Shown here in pieces: positions 48,535 to 59,717 of a stretch of DNA of 64,000 nt. The stretch comes from Melastoma dodecandrum. Lineage: Eukaryota > Streptophyta > Magnoliopsida > Myrtales > Melastomataceae. Location of the stretch: positions 1,612,001 through 1,676,000 of the forward strand of contig JARUPY010000605.1 of NCBI GenBank assembly GCA_029817715.1, given 5' to 3'. A model generated the notes under the pieces. The model saw nothing but the letters and a program-made list of their open reading frames with translations, was not told the DNA's origin and did no database searches. The translations under genes were made by a program, and so were the position numbers. Each line of letters opens with the position of its first letter. Within the stretch, counting starts at the first letter, position 1.

Positions 48535-51430
48535 CCTTTTACAAATGAGGCAACGTCACTATTGGACCTTGGTCGTCAAGCGACGTCCCTTTTGGGCTTC
48601 AACCCTCTTGTCACTTTCTGGGAGCATAAAGTCCTCGAGGGGCCAGGATTTTCCGCTCACGCACTTAGAAACCCTTCTCATGCTTTCGTATTCTCTGAAA
48701 CCCTCGTTCTTTCTGACTCCATGGACTCTGGCGCTTCATCCCCGTCATCCTCAGCCTCTCCATTCCGTGAGGAAGGTGATAAGGCCAAGTTTCAACGAGC
48801 CTTTGCCGAGTTTTAGGAGTTTCACGTTTTCCCTTATAATGAGACGGAGTCAGAGTATGGTATCCCGATATCGAACCAACAGGCCCTGGGTCCGTACATC
48901 CCTGATGGCAAGTGTTACGTCCTCTCCGATGCGGAAAGGTCATTCCTTTACACCAGCAAGTCGCCCGCTTTGTTCTCCTCTGGTGAATTTAAGCCGTCCG
49001 AATGGGGGCCGTCCGCACGGGCACACCTCCGTTGATTCCCTTCTCCTGGGAGTAAGGCCTGGCAAGATTGGGTCCCCAAATGGATGGAGACGAAAGGCGC
49101 TGCGTTGGAAGCGATGGGGATCAAGGTGCTGATCGACTTGTGTCACTCCCCCATCATGCCCAATATATCTGTGTTTGCTGGGTTCCTTTCGTTTTGGAAC
49201 CCCATCGTCAATTGCTTCTACCTCCCGAAGGGACCGATGTCGATCACCTTGGAGAACATTGAGTCCCCCTTCGCTTCGACCTCAAGCGAGCTGACTTAAG
49301 GTTCAACCCTTCAGAGTGTGTCAGCGAAGTCTCTAAGCCGCACCTCTCTGATGACAAGTGGGGACTCGAGGAGGAGTTTGAGTTTTACTTGGAGTGGTTG
49401 TCCAATTATGTTTTATGCAATCGAGGGAAACTTCCCGGTCGCTTTATGGTTGGAGTGGCTGCCAGCTTCATTGAGGCTAACAATGCAGATAAGCCAGAGC
49501 CTGTGGCCTTTGCCCCGTTTTTGTTGAGCATGATTTACCGCGGGCTTTACCAGGCGACAATCTACTCGGCCGACTTTCCTGGGTGTCAAACGGATGACCA
49601 TCTATGGATCGTGTACCTGTGGATTGTTCTGTATTTTCCATGATTGACACGTTATTCCGACGCAATGCATGCCCGTAGTCAGGTCATCGCGGCGGGTTCG
49701 TATAAGTATTGGGCTCCCATTAGCGTCGTCGGATGCATCCAAGCCCTGCGGACAATAGTGCGGGCACAATGTTCTCCTTGTGCCCATTCCCTAGGGACTG
49801 GGAGGGGCTGCGTTTGAAGATGATTGAAAGCCTTCGTTCGGCCTTCTTTGCTAGAGATGTAGGGGCTGTGGATTCTGATTTCGAGGTATATAACCCTTAA
49901 CTCTGTACCCATCAGCTGGGCTTTACTCAGTGTTTGGCCGTCCCATTCTTCAAGTCCAAGAATCAGCTGTTGGACCGGCGTGTCGTATTCCCTGTGGGAT
50001 CTAGGGTAGCTAAGCAATCTCAGCCGCCGTACTTCACTCCCATCGGGTTAAATCCGAGCCTTCAGGTGGCCGATCTCCGCACTTCTCCCTCGTTTGGTAC
50101 GAAATCTGGGGAAAGTTGCTGGCCATTTCTCATTTGGATAGGCTGATTCAGGAGAAGGAATCGATTCCTCTTCCAACGCTTCCTAGTTCAAGTGAGGCGC
50201 CTTCGAGGAAACGGTCGTGAGGTGGTGACATGTCATCCTCAGGTAAGTTAGATTAGTTCCTCATCTCCCATGTCGGTATCCAGATGGTGGATTAATCTTT
50301 TTTATGCTACAGGCATCAAGAGAACGAAGCCTTCCTCCGCGGGCTCGTCAACACAAGGAGCCCGGTTAAAGAGGGAGGTTCCCCATGGGTCTGTTCCTCC
50401 TGTATTGCCGAGAGTGTCCTCTAATCGCGCCATTCCCGAGCACGTGTCCTCAGGGAAGGTGTCAGGTATTAATGTGCTATACATCTTATCTTTCGATAGG
50501 GTTTTTAGAATGACACCATATCTTTTGATAAGGTGGTGCCGGTGTTTCTCCCATTGATGTTGATGACGTCCCTGATGACGTTCCTATTTCCTCTTGGCTG
50601 GATGGTCAAGCCTGCTCAAGCTTACAAGAGTTGGAGGAGCCCCCCAGCGGAGTGGCACATGACGTTTCGCTCCCATCCTCGAGTTATTGGGCCGGAGCCT
50701 CCTCAATAGATGGTGTCGTTGTCACCCGAGAAACATCAAGCGAAGCGACAAGGGTCTTCCAAGTCAGGCGACAGAAACCCCCTTGGGACGAGCAACAAGG
50801 GTTCCCTCTGGCGAGGTGAGGGAAGCGTGTCGGGGTGAGGCGACAGAAGCCCCCCAAGGCTTACAAACACATGCGCCTTCAGTAAGGATCTTGAGAGTCG
50901 AGTCCCTTGCCTGTACTCAGATCATTATATAACTTGGGTAGGTTTGTGGCAGCTCTTGCATTCTCTGCTCACCTCATTCATCGTCATCCTTGAGTGCAGG
51001 GTCGAGACTGAAGACAGTTTCATTGCCCTGACGTCCGTGACTGATGATTTGGGGTGAGTGGGTGCCGCTCCGCCTGAGCTAAAAGTTATGCTCTCGCTTT
51101 TTCGGAGGTCTCTTTGGCGTTTGTAGGGTGAGCGCTAGGAAGACCTTGCAGTTTGGGTGAGGCTGGATAAGAGAAAGTCGACACTGTCCCAGCCACTCTC
51201 ATCCTCTGCTCGGGTGCTTGAGCTGTCTCTTGAGGAGGCGAACCTTCTCAAGGAGAGAGGGGAGATGTTGGCTGCACTCCAGCGTCTCAAGGAAAAGTTA
51301 AATGCTACGAGTGCGAGCCTGATCGCCGCCGTGCGGAAGAGGCGACTGAGCGCAAGGTCGCCGAGCGCGAGCGAGAGACCTTGGAGAGGGAATGGGACAA
51401 GGCCGCGGATGTCGAGGCAAAGGAGGTGAA
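48535..51430 (+). pseudogene. Antisense PMD-like ORF of the Tat element
   Basis: On the plus strand, opposite to gag-pol, between integrase and the 3' LTR. The first frame (48535-48816) has FNPLVTFWEHKVLEG and a Ser-rich stretch and ends at a TAG, after which similar sequence continues (NETESEYGIP, SDAERSFLYTS). The next frames (49084-49299) give METKGAALEAMGI, then FLSFWNPIVNCFYLPKGPMS and ITLEN, the plant mobile domain signature. 49318-49643 continues EEEFEFYLEWLSNYV...FAPFLLSMIYRGLYQ. At the far end, 51157-51430 encodes a coiled coil (LELSLEEANLLKERGEML). Several stops and shifts break the frame. Tat-lineage elements are known to carry extra antisense ORFs of this kind; their function is not known. 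Confidence 0.8.
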
Positions 51431-51578
51431 AGCCGCCGAGTTGGTGCCCTTGGCGCAACGTCTATTGGACTCCTTGCCTCATTCATGAAAAAACATTACA
51501 TTTGTAGTCGCCCTCGGGTGGGGAAACGCTGTGCGATAATAGTTTTGTGCATCTCCCACATTGTTGGCTTATACATTT

Positions 51579-52928
51579 TCAAGTATTTTCCGTTGATTTT
51601 GAGGTGATGCACTGATCCATCAAGCCCCCTAGGTTATATGAATTCCCAAGATGGGATTCAACCACTTGAAAAGGGCCTTCCCAATTCGGTATCCATTTCC
51701 TGTGAAAGTAATCACGGACTCCTACGGGCAACCTAAGTTTCCAAACCAAGTCACCTTTGTTGAATGATCGATGGACCACTTTCTTGTTGTAATAATGGGC
51801 GACGTTCCTCTTATGGGCTTCTAGATGGTTTAGCACATTGATCCTGGTGGTCTCCAGGCCTTCTAGCTCAACGTGCATGTCCTCATCATACCCCTCATGT
51901 TCCCCGAGGTGCTTGAGGAGTCTAAGTGATCGATGTCGCACTTCTATCGGAAGCATCTTGTCGTGACCACAAATAAGGTTGAACGAGGCGACGCCTATGC
52001 TTTCTCTTTTTTTGACCCGGAGTGCCCATAACGTTTCCTGAAGAAGGGTATGCCACGTGCGTGGGTTGTTACCAATCATCTTCTGTATTACTCGTTTAAT
52101 GAGTTTGTTGGAGGATTCCGCTTGCCCATTTGACTGAGCATAGTACGGGGTTGAGTTGATCACTTTAAACCCACAATCTTCGGCGAATTTGTCCATAAGT
52201 TCGCCGTTGAACACTTTTGAATTGTCTACTACGATACTTTGGGGAACACCTTATTGATAAACAATGAAGTTTTTTATGAACTAAATTATGTCCTTCTGAC
52301 TAATGGACTTATACGCCACTGCCTCGACCCATTTGGTAAAGTAGTCCGTGGCGACGAGTATATAAGCATCTCCTCTGCTTGAGTGAGGATGGATTTCCCC
52401 TATGATATCTAATGCCCACGTCCTGAAAGGCCATGGTTTCACTACGACGTTCATGTCAGTCGCAGGGGTTCATTTTACTCGCCCGCATCGCTGGCAAGCC
52501 TGGCAGGCTCGAGCCATTTTGATGCAATCCTTGACCATTGATGGCCAGTAGAAACCGTGTCGTTTGATCGACCAACTCATCTTGATCCCAGCTTGATGCG
52601 CTCCGTACAACCCCTCATGTGCTTCCATCATGATTGGGATAGCTTCATCTAAATCGACGCATCTTAAAAAGACATCCTCGTTGGTTTTTCTGTAGAGAAC
52701 GTCATCAAGAAGTACGTAGTGTCTGGCGATCACTCGGATCCTTCTTTTGACTCTTGTGCTGGTATCCTTGAGGAATTGTTGTATTGGTTCTCGCCAATCC
52801 TCTTTCCGTTCAAATAGGTTAGCAGTACGAACCTCCTCGTTCCTTATCTCACCATCGTTGTAAAACTCTGGCCGTTTGCTTATGAACAAAGTCATACTGT
52901 TTTTGGGCATTTCCGAGTCATTTACCAA
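51579..52928 (-). pseudogene. Integrase of the Tat element, interrupted
   Basis: The N-terminal part (52928-52470) has the zinc-binding HHCC region: HEGLYGAHQAG, GFYWPSMVKDC, CQACQ. After a broken middle, the C-terminal core and tail (52214-51579) read FAEDCGFKVINSTPYYAQSN and GQAESSNKLIKRV, then the tail KGDLVWKLRLPVG and the domain KWIPNWEGPFQVVE. The stretch between the two frames contains stops, so no functional enzyme can be made. Confidence 0.9.
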
Positions 52929-52978
52929 CCCAGAGGCTAACTATGCCAAGTAGATGGCCTCCTGATTGTCGTCCCGCC

Positions 52979-53557
52979 TCACGTAAACAATCTCATACTT
53001 GCCCAGTTTGCGAAGAGCCCATTCGCTTTCTGCAAGTACTGATCGAGGCGAGGTGTGTGGCACTCATTCTGGTCAAGAAGTTGTTGTATCACTAGCAGGG
53101 AATCGCCGTATATTTTTGGTTTTCCCAATGTCCAATCTAGTGCGAGTTGCAAGGCTAAAATTAAGGCCTCATACTCTGCTTCGTTGTTAGTCACTTTTCC
53201 ATTAATGCGACAAGCTATCCTGGTTTCCCCTTTCCATGTTGTCTCGATAAAGACGCCCACGCCAGCTCCGAACTTGTTGGAAGACACATCCAACCAAATG
53301 GTCCATCTTTCATTTGGGTGAGCTTCTTCGTGTACAAAATCGAGATTGCTTTCCCCATAATGGGTTATGAATTCAGCTAAGGCGTGGCCTTTAACTGAGG
53401 TTTGTGGCTTGCGATAAATATGGTATGCTGAGAGCACTAAGCTCCACTTGCTTATTCTTCCCGTGAGCAAGGGGTTATCAAAGAATACCTTGGCCATAAG
53501 GTTCTTAGAGACGACATAAACATCATTAGACCCGATGTAGTATATAAGTTTCATCAC
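52979..53557 (-). pseudogene. RNase H region of the Tat element
   Basis: The frame holds the end of the first RNase H (FFDNPLLTGRISKWSLVLSA, HALAEFI) and then a second RNase H-like domain: WTIWLDVSSNKFGAGVGV, TNNEAEYEALILALQLA, YGDSLLVIQQL. Two RNase H domains in tandem are typical of Tat elements. In the second, the usual D-G after the first strand reads D-V. Confidence 0.85.
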
Positions 53558-53602
53558 CGAGTAGTATACTGCTAGGCAGATCTTCTCAGTTGAGGTATAT
53601 AG

Positions 53603-54900
53603 CTATTCGATTTCTGTGAGTAACCATGACAGATAATAAATCGCTCTTTCTACTCCGTCATATTCTTGAGCCAGCATAGATCCAATGGTGTGCTGGGATG
53701 TAGTCACATAAAGGATGTATGGCGTATTTATGTTTGGTGGTGCTAGACAAGAGGGTTGGTCATATATTCTTTTAATTCTTGGAATGCTCGCTTGTGTTGC
53801 GATGTCCAATCTATTTGTTCTTTCTCTTTCCCCTTCAAGATCATCGAGTAGACATTGATTTTAGATGCCACGTTACCTATGAAGCGGTGAATATAATTTA
53901 CTCTCCCGAGGAAGGCTTGGTGTTCCTTCTTGTTTCGAGGAGCTGGGAGATTTTGGATAGCAGAAGTCTTCAAGGGATCAACTTCAATCCCTCGTTGGTG
54001 AGCAAGGAATATGAGAAATTGTCCCTTTTGTACTCTGAAGGTGCACTTTAATGGATTGAGTTTGAGGTTATGTGCTCGCATCTTTTCAAATGATTTGCTT
54101 AGATGAACATGATGATCTCGTTTCTTTTCGGATTTTACCACCACATCATCAATGTATTCCTCAACTGTATTTCCTATCAAAGTAGCGAAGATTAGATTCA
54201 TTGCTCTTTGATACGTGACTCCAGCATTCTTTAATCCAAAAGGCATAACTACTCATTCGAATATCCCTATTGGGCATCTGAATGTTGTCTTATGCACGTC
54301 TTCCTCAGCGATGAAGATTTGATTATACCCAGAGTATCCGTCCATAAAGGACATTAGCTCGTGCCCTGCTGATTTATCTATAAGGTCGTCAGCCACGGGC
54401 ATGGGGTACTCATCTTTCGGTGTTGCTTTATTTAGATCGCGGAATTCTATGTACACCCTGATCTTGCCATTTTTCTTGACGAAAGGTACTATATTAGAAA
54501 TCAAATCTACGTATTTAGCCGTCCTTATGTATCCGGTCTTGAAAAGCTTCTTGATTTCGTCGTAGACCATCTGAGCTACTTTCCACGACATCCTCCTTGG
54601 AGTCTATTTTACGGGTTTGAAGTTGCTGTATGTCGGGAGTCGGTGTTCAACCAAATCCCGGTTTAGTCCAGGCATCTCGGTGTAGTCCCACGCGAAGCAG
54701 TCTTTATAGGTATGTAGAACCTTGCTTATGTCATATGTTTCAGTTTCACTCATGAGTGAACTAAGATAGGTGACACATGGCATTTTCGCAGTCCCTAGGT
54801 TTATTTCCTTTAAGGGATCGCATGGAATGATAGAAATATTAGGAATTTCTTTATTAATTAAATGAATATTTAGCATGTCCTGGTATGCTTGAGGGAACAC
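53603..54900 (-). pseudogene. Reverse transcriptase of the Tat element, interrupted
   Basis: 54900-54604 is the connecting region (YKDCFAWDYTEMPGL). 54591-54253 holds RT fingers (VYDEIKKLFKTGYIR, RVYIEFRDLNKATPKDEYPM) and ends in a TGA where the family has Trp. 54246-53743 continues with MPFGLKNAGVTYQRAMN and the YIDD catalytic box (EYIDDVVVKS), so the active site is kept while the frame is cut. 53809-53603 gives the start of RNase H (YILYVTTSQHTIGSML). Confidence 0.92.
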
Positions 54901-55352
54901 ATTGTGCCCTACTTATTCTGGATGCCCTACTATCTAGTCTCTCTAAAACATCTGATATTGGATCAAGCTTTTCACTCTCCATTAGACGAGGATGGGTTGA
55001 GAAGTCTATCGAGCTCCAAATTCGTCTCCGTCTGATGTGTCGTTGTCATCTCGTATCCCAGCCTCATGCATGTCCTTTTCTAGTGGGGTTAGGTCTTCAT
55101 TGACTTCGAACTGCAGCTCGTCTCCCCATCCAGTCAGGATGATTGGGTTTTGAGGCGGTGCCAGAGGTGGTTCGTCATATGAGACCAGGAACTCGTAGCG
55201 TGCTTCGCCTAGAGGACTCACATTTGGGTCTATTTCAGTGTCATATCTTTGACTTGCTTGACTGCCCCTGCACAGACATAAGGCACATTAGCATTTTTAT
55301 TTGTCTCTCCTATAACAACTTCTAAACCATGTTTTCCCCATAGCAGGAGTTC

Positions 55353-56045
55353 TTAGTGGAGAGTAGAAGATATGGCTCCAGTCTTATGGAGCCAATCCCT
55401 TCTAAGTAAAGCATTAAAAAAAGGCTTTATGTCAATGACGAAAAAAGTCGTCTTTTCATGCGTGCCCACTCGGAGCTTCGTAGAAACCACGCCTAAACAA
55501 GAAGAGGTGATTCCATTGAACCCGCTGACTCTTACGTCAGTTTCTCCAAGTTCGGCTATGTCATCTTCTAGGCTCTTGTAAGCTTCGAGGGGGAGCAGAT
55601 TGATAGTCGCTCTATTATCTACAAGGACACGGCGTATCGCTACGTTGTTGATTGTCGCTTGGATATGGAGGGGAAACATGTGTTTCCGTAATGATGTAGG
55701 AGGTTCTTTTAACCACATACTCGGAAAGTTCCGAGGTACTTTGATGGCAGTATTAAGATTAAAGGGTAGTGCTAATCTACCTTTCGCTTGACTATCTTCC
55801 TTTTTAGCGAATTCAGCCAGTAGCATGAGGACGTTACAAGCAGCTTCGTTCGCCTCGAGTGGAGTCCCGAATTGAACTGCGTTGTAGTCGTTCAGCGAGT
55901 TAGGCGCAAGATCACTTTCGCTTGACTCCTTACCCTTTTTAGCATCGGAGATTGCCGTCATGGCACATTTCCCCGCAGCGCGTCGTGCCGTCCTTTCTAT
56001 TCGTTTCTTGGTTTTTTCGGTAGGTATCTGGGGTTGTGTTCCCAT
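55353..56045 (-). pseudogene. Protease region of the Tat element
   Basis: Open frame with an aspartic-protease fold: VAIRRVLVDNRATINLLPLE and, further on, FFVIDIKPFFNALLRRDWL. The active-site Asp of the usual D-x-G-A motif is present, but Gly is replaced by Arg (DNRA), which should inactivate it. Confidence 0.85.
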
Positions 56046-56306
56046 GCCGACTTTCTGCTATGTCTCTACACTTGGAAGGATGGGTACAAGAACAAAGCGT
56101 GAGTTTGCGAGAGGTTGTAGGTGATTATCAACCCGAACAAACTCCCTTTGATGGGGTTATAACCCTTTTTGAGTCTCCTTTCAGGCGAAGTCTCCGAGAA
56201 ACGAATCCGGAGTCAGATGGTTTACCAAATGGAGGGTCGTTCTTTTCCAGTTTGATTTTTCCTTCAGATGCCAATCCCGCTAAGAGTATGAAGTATTGGT
56301 TACAGC

Positions 56307-56332
56307 AAAGCTGACACATCTGAGTAATGAGC
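56307..56332. repeat. SINE target-site duplication, left
   Basis: A 26-base copy starting AAAGCTGACACATCTGAG, identical to 56651-56676. The first A's may belong to the tail, so the true duplication is 23-26 bases. Confidence 0.93.
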
Positions 56333-56650
56333 GTAAGGTGGGTGGTGGGTGTTTGGAACCTTCTCATGATCCCTGGTTCGAACCCCATCACGCACACTCC
56401 ACTTGGAAAATTAAGGTTGGTCTCCTGGGTGATGGCTAATAAATCCCAGGAGCCGCCCACCTGCTGGGCCTTTGGGCTCAACTGAAATTGGACCGACAGG
56501 GGAGCAGGCCTCAAATCGGGCCCAGAGGGGATGTAGAGGGGTCGGGTCTGAGGTTCGCAGGCTTGTAAAAGAGCCTCCAAACCTCGTGAGAGGGCTCGCA
56601 AAAAGTAAGTCCACCACGAACTCCGCTGATATAAAAAAAAAAAGAAAAAA
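56333..56650 (+). mobile_element. tRNA-related SINE nested in the Tat element
   Basis: A 318-base insert lies between 26-base direct repeats. The head carries a perfect RNA polymerase III box B, GGTTCGAACCC (56375-56385), with a weak box A-like stretch about 40 bases before it. The body has no open frame. The insert ends in an A-rich tail (A11-G-A8 type, 56632-56650) just before the second target copy, the hallmark of L1-type target-primed insertion. It interrupts the gag-pol junction of the Tat element, so it arrived later. Its body could not be matched to a known plant SINE family from memory. Confidence 0.88.
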
Positions 56651-56676
56651 AAAGCTGACACATCTGAGTAATGAGC
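56651..56676. repeat. SINE target-site duplication, right
   Basis: Identical to 56307-56332 and directly after the A-rich tail. Confidence 0.93.
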
Positions 56677-57299
56677 ATCTTGTAGGTTGCTATTGGTTTG
56701 CACCTATAACAAAGCATGTCAACTGTTAGAAATTGGGCTATAGTTGTGCCCTTTTCCATTGCGCCCTCGTTGCTTCGAGGGTGGACTTGTTGCTCTGTGT
56801 TTTCTTTCGCATGCTGAGGTCCGAGGCGATCTACAGCGTGTCGCCTGGAAAGCCTTTTGGTGTGAACCCCTCTTTGACTAGATTTGCTTTCGCCTATAAG
56901 TTCTTGCCTAATGAGTTCTTTAGGGGTACATAGCCCTTTATTTCCACTCGGTGGGGTATTCTTTTGCTCTAGGCATTTCTCTGTGCGTTGGTATGTCCTC
57001 GAGCCATGGTTGATCCTCATCGCCATTTCTTTAAGACGATTGAGGTCATACCATTCTGCCCTTCTTTCATTAAGGAGCTACTTCCTGAAAGTATGGCAAT
57101 GATCGGTAGTTGTTGACAAGTTTAGGGTTTAGGGTTTACGAGTTTAGGCTCACTCGTAAAATAGACTCCCTTCTCACCAGTTTCAAGCGTCTGATCTTTG
57201 TCTCCCTGCATTGGCGAAGAAAGTATAGCAGGCAATTGACATCAAAGGCATTTATGTCAACTAAATCTCCGAATGGATGCGATTCTGTTAACGCCTGAT

Positions 57300-58815
57300 C
57301 TTGCGATTATGGGAAACGTAGTTCCTTAGACTCAATAAGGTCCTGCACCAAGTTCCTAAACGCGATACAGTCCCTGGTAGTATGGGTGAATGACCCATGC
57401 CATTTACAGAAATTCTTCGACTTTTCTCTATCGGTACGAGGAATTCTGTGGCCCGATTTCAATCGAATTCGCCCATTTTAGAGCATGAACTCGAAGATCT
57501 CGTCAGCTTTTGCCTCATCGAATGAGTATTTCCTTTCCTCATGAGTTTTCGGGGATGCTTTGGCCCGGAAGTTTTTCTTGGTCAACTCGTCGCATGTTAA
57601 AGGTTACCCTTTCACATATTCTGCGATGTCGACATCTACGACCGGTTTCGCTTGATAGGCCATCAGGGGTCCCGTGACCAAACTCCTTTTGCTTGTGTTT
57701 GCTCTCTAAGGAGATTCACATATCAGATAGCTCTCCTGGCCAACTCGTTCCAATCTCTGAACACTTCTCCTTCTAATTTCTTTCTAAGTCAAAAGAGAAG
57801 GGAGTCCTGAGCGATGGCAATGAGCTCGGCCTCGGATGCAGAGGTTTTACACCTGAGTCGTGCCTTTCGAAGCTTGTTTAAAAAGACAGCCACTGGCTCA
57901 CTAGGTTGTTGTTTCATGTGAGTGAGGTCTTGTAAGGTCACTGCTGGGTCAGTCTGAGCAAACGCCAGCATGAACTGCACCTGCATGTCATCCCAGTTTC
58001 TTACTGAATTAGGAGGAAGGTTTACATACCACGCGAAAGCCACTCCTGTGAGAGATTGGAAACAAACGAAGTTTCCAGAAACCGTTCGTGGCAGCCTCCC
58101 CAGCCTGGTGGGTAAAACGGGCAACATGTTTCGTAGGCGAAATGCCTTCTTCGCCCGAAAAACGGGCGAATTCAGGAACTCGGTATCCCCTTGGAAAAGG
58201 ATAATCCCGATCAATGTTATCAGGATAAGGAGCTCGATAGAGTTGCACCTCATTACAATTGTCCGCCCCAGGGATCGCTTGTTCCACTAGACGGGTGACA
58301 TAATATCTGATTTCGGGTGAGAGATCTGGTGGCGTCATTGCCTCTTGAGTCGGTGCTCCCCTTCCATGTACGGGTTGAGGAGAGTACTCAGATCGTTCAT
58401 GGTTTTCAGTGGGAACGAATTCGTTATCTACCAGCCAATTTACATTATCTTTCCTCCGAAAATGGGGTTGATATGTCACATGATGATTCTGCCGTGCAGC
58501 CGTTCTGTGCTCGTTTATCGCAAGTGGCGGATTATTATGTATGACCCTCTTGGGACCCACTGGGATGATTGGGACATCGTCCATGTCAATCTTTTTCTTT
58601 CCCTCAGCGATTGAGGCCCTGTGACAGTCGTAATAAGGTTGACGCCTGGTGGCTGACTCATCCTTCCTATCACTGGGGCTGCTCATCGGTACCCATGTCA
58701 TAGTTCCTAAATTTTGAAAGACGGCCTCCATTTTGGAGTCAATCTTCTCTTTGAAAGCGTCGTGCTTCTGGTCGATGGCACTGACTTTCTCCATTAAGAG
58801 TTGAAGAGTACTCAT
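57300..58815 (-). pseudogene. gag of the Tat element, frameshifted
   Basis: ATG 58815 opens a coiled-coil-like start (KVSAIDQKHDAFKEKIDSKM). The frame reaches YRVPEFARFSGEEG and then shifts near 58150-58250 into the frame 58253-57789, which holds the gag core (SLTGVAFAWYVNLPPNSVRN, then MKQQPSEPVAVFLNKLRKA). A zinc-knuckle-like stretch, FCKWHGSFTHTTRDC, lies near 57350-57410. The order and motifs are those of Ty3/gypsy Gag. The shift and later stops make it non-functional. Confidence 0.85.
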
Positions 58816-58957
58816 AATGGCGGACAGCTCTCCAGCTATGATTGGGTCTGAGTTGTTTCCATCATTTCTCTTTTCCCCATCGGAGTGGTTATCTCCGAGG
58901 TTGTTCGAATTACCACCAACTCGGGTTCTAGGGATGATTGGCTTAGATTTCCTCCCA

Positions 58958-58969
58958 CTATGGTCACCA
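58958..58969 (-). other. candidate primer binding site of the Tat element
   Basis: The minus strand reads TGGTGACCATAG six bases inside the 5' LTR, with the TGG expected to pair with a tRNA 3' CCA end. The tRNA could not be assigned. Confidence 0.5.
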
Positions 58970-58975
58970 AAAGCG

Positions 58976-59712
58976 TGTTCGCTCCGGAAGTGACCGCGAA
59001 CAAGCCAGATCCAAACACGTCGGAAATCTCTGGCACTACGAGCAATTGGTGCCCGGAGGTTCGTTGAATGTGTGTGGTCGTCGTATGAAATAAAAAAAGA
59101 GAGGGAGAAGACAGCGGGCGAATACCCCTAAGCGAAAGCACTTACGGATGCCATCGACGATGCCTTTGGAGGGAAGCAGGAACACAGGAGCACAAAGAGA
59201 GCTTGAATGCTGAAATGTTTGATAATAGTAATGGTAATATGTCCGTCTGTAGAGAGGTCCATTATACAATGCCTAAGAACAAGTATTTATACTAAGCTAG
59301 ACCTACGTATATACGTTAATGTAATATTGCATATATATTACGCTTCCTTTGCTGCCGGTCTCCATAGAATATCTCCTTTCTATATGAGCAATTTTGGTAA
59401 CAATCTCCTCTCAAATCCTAAGATTGTCTGGAACCTTCCTTAACAGCTAAGCTGATCGACCGCATTGCCCATTGGCCTTCGCCGTAGAGTTTCCTCGCTC
59501 GCTCAGCCGACTGTCGCTTATCGCTTCGCTGTCCATGTTACCCATCGCCTGGTAACCATGTCGTTTGGTGACCGTTTTGCCTAGCAAGCCTTCGCCTAGT
59601 GTGTTTTCGTGATCACTTCTTTACTGGCTTTCCGTTTCTTAGACCCGTGTTCTGGACCGTTGATCCACAGATGAAAATAAGATCTGTGGCCTAGAATTTC
59701 TGTTGGTAAACA
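58976..59712 (-). repeat. 5' LTR of the Tat element
   Basis: 737-base copy, TGTTC...TAAACA on the plus strand. Direct repeat of 46860-47550, with scattered, mostly transition differences and one extra segment of about 46 bases. Confidence 0.92.
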
Positions 59713-59717
59713 ATGAC

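Larger units (their letters stand above)
46855..59717 (-). mobile_element. Ty3/gypsy LTR retrotransposon, Tat-type, with antisense PMD ORF
   Basis: The element runs 46860-59712 on the minus strand, so its 5' LTR is on the right. The LTRs begin TG and end CA when read on the minus strand (the inner edge of the left copy is mutated). They are flanked by 5-bp target copies ATAAC (46855-46859) and ATGAC (59713-59717), one mismatch apart. The order along the element is 5' LTR, primer site, gag, protease, reverse transcriptase, RNase H, integrase, an antisense PMD-like ORF, polypurine tract, 3' LTR. The large size, a second RNase H-like domain before integrase, and the antisense ORF between pol and the 3' LTR fit the Tat lineage. 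Every reading frame is damaged. By eye the LTRs differ at about one base in eight over the first 195 aligned bases, so the insertion is old. Confidence 0.92.

Noticed and set aside
56360..56420. Possible tRNA gene (GGTTCGAACCC)
   Set aside because: Only the T-arm/box B is tRNA-like; no complete cloverleaf could be formed, and an A-tail and target duplications show it is a SINE.
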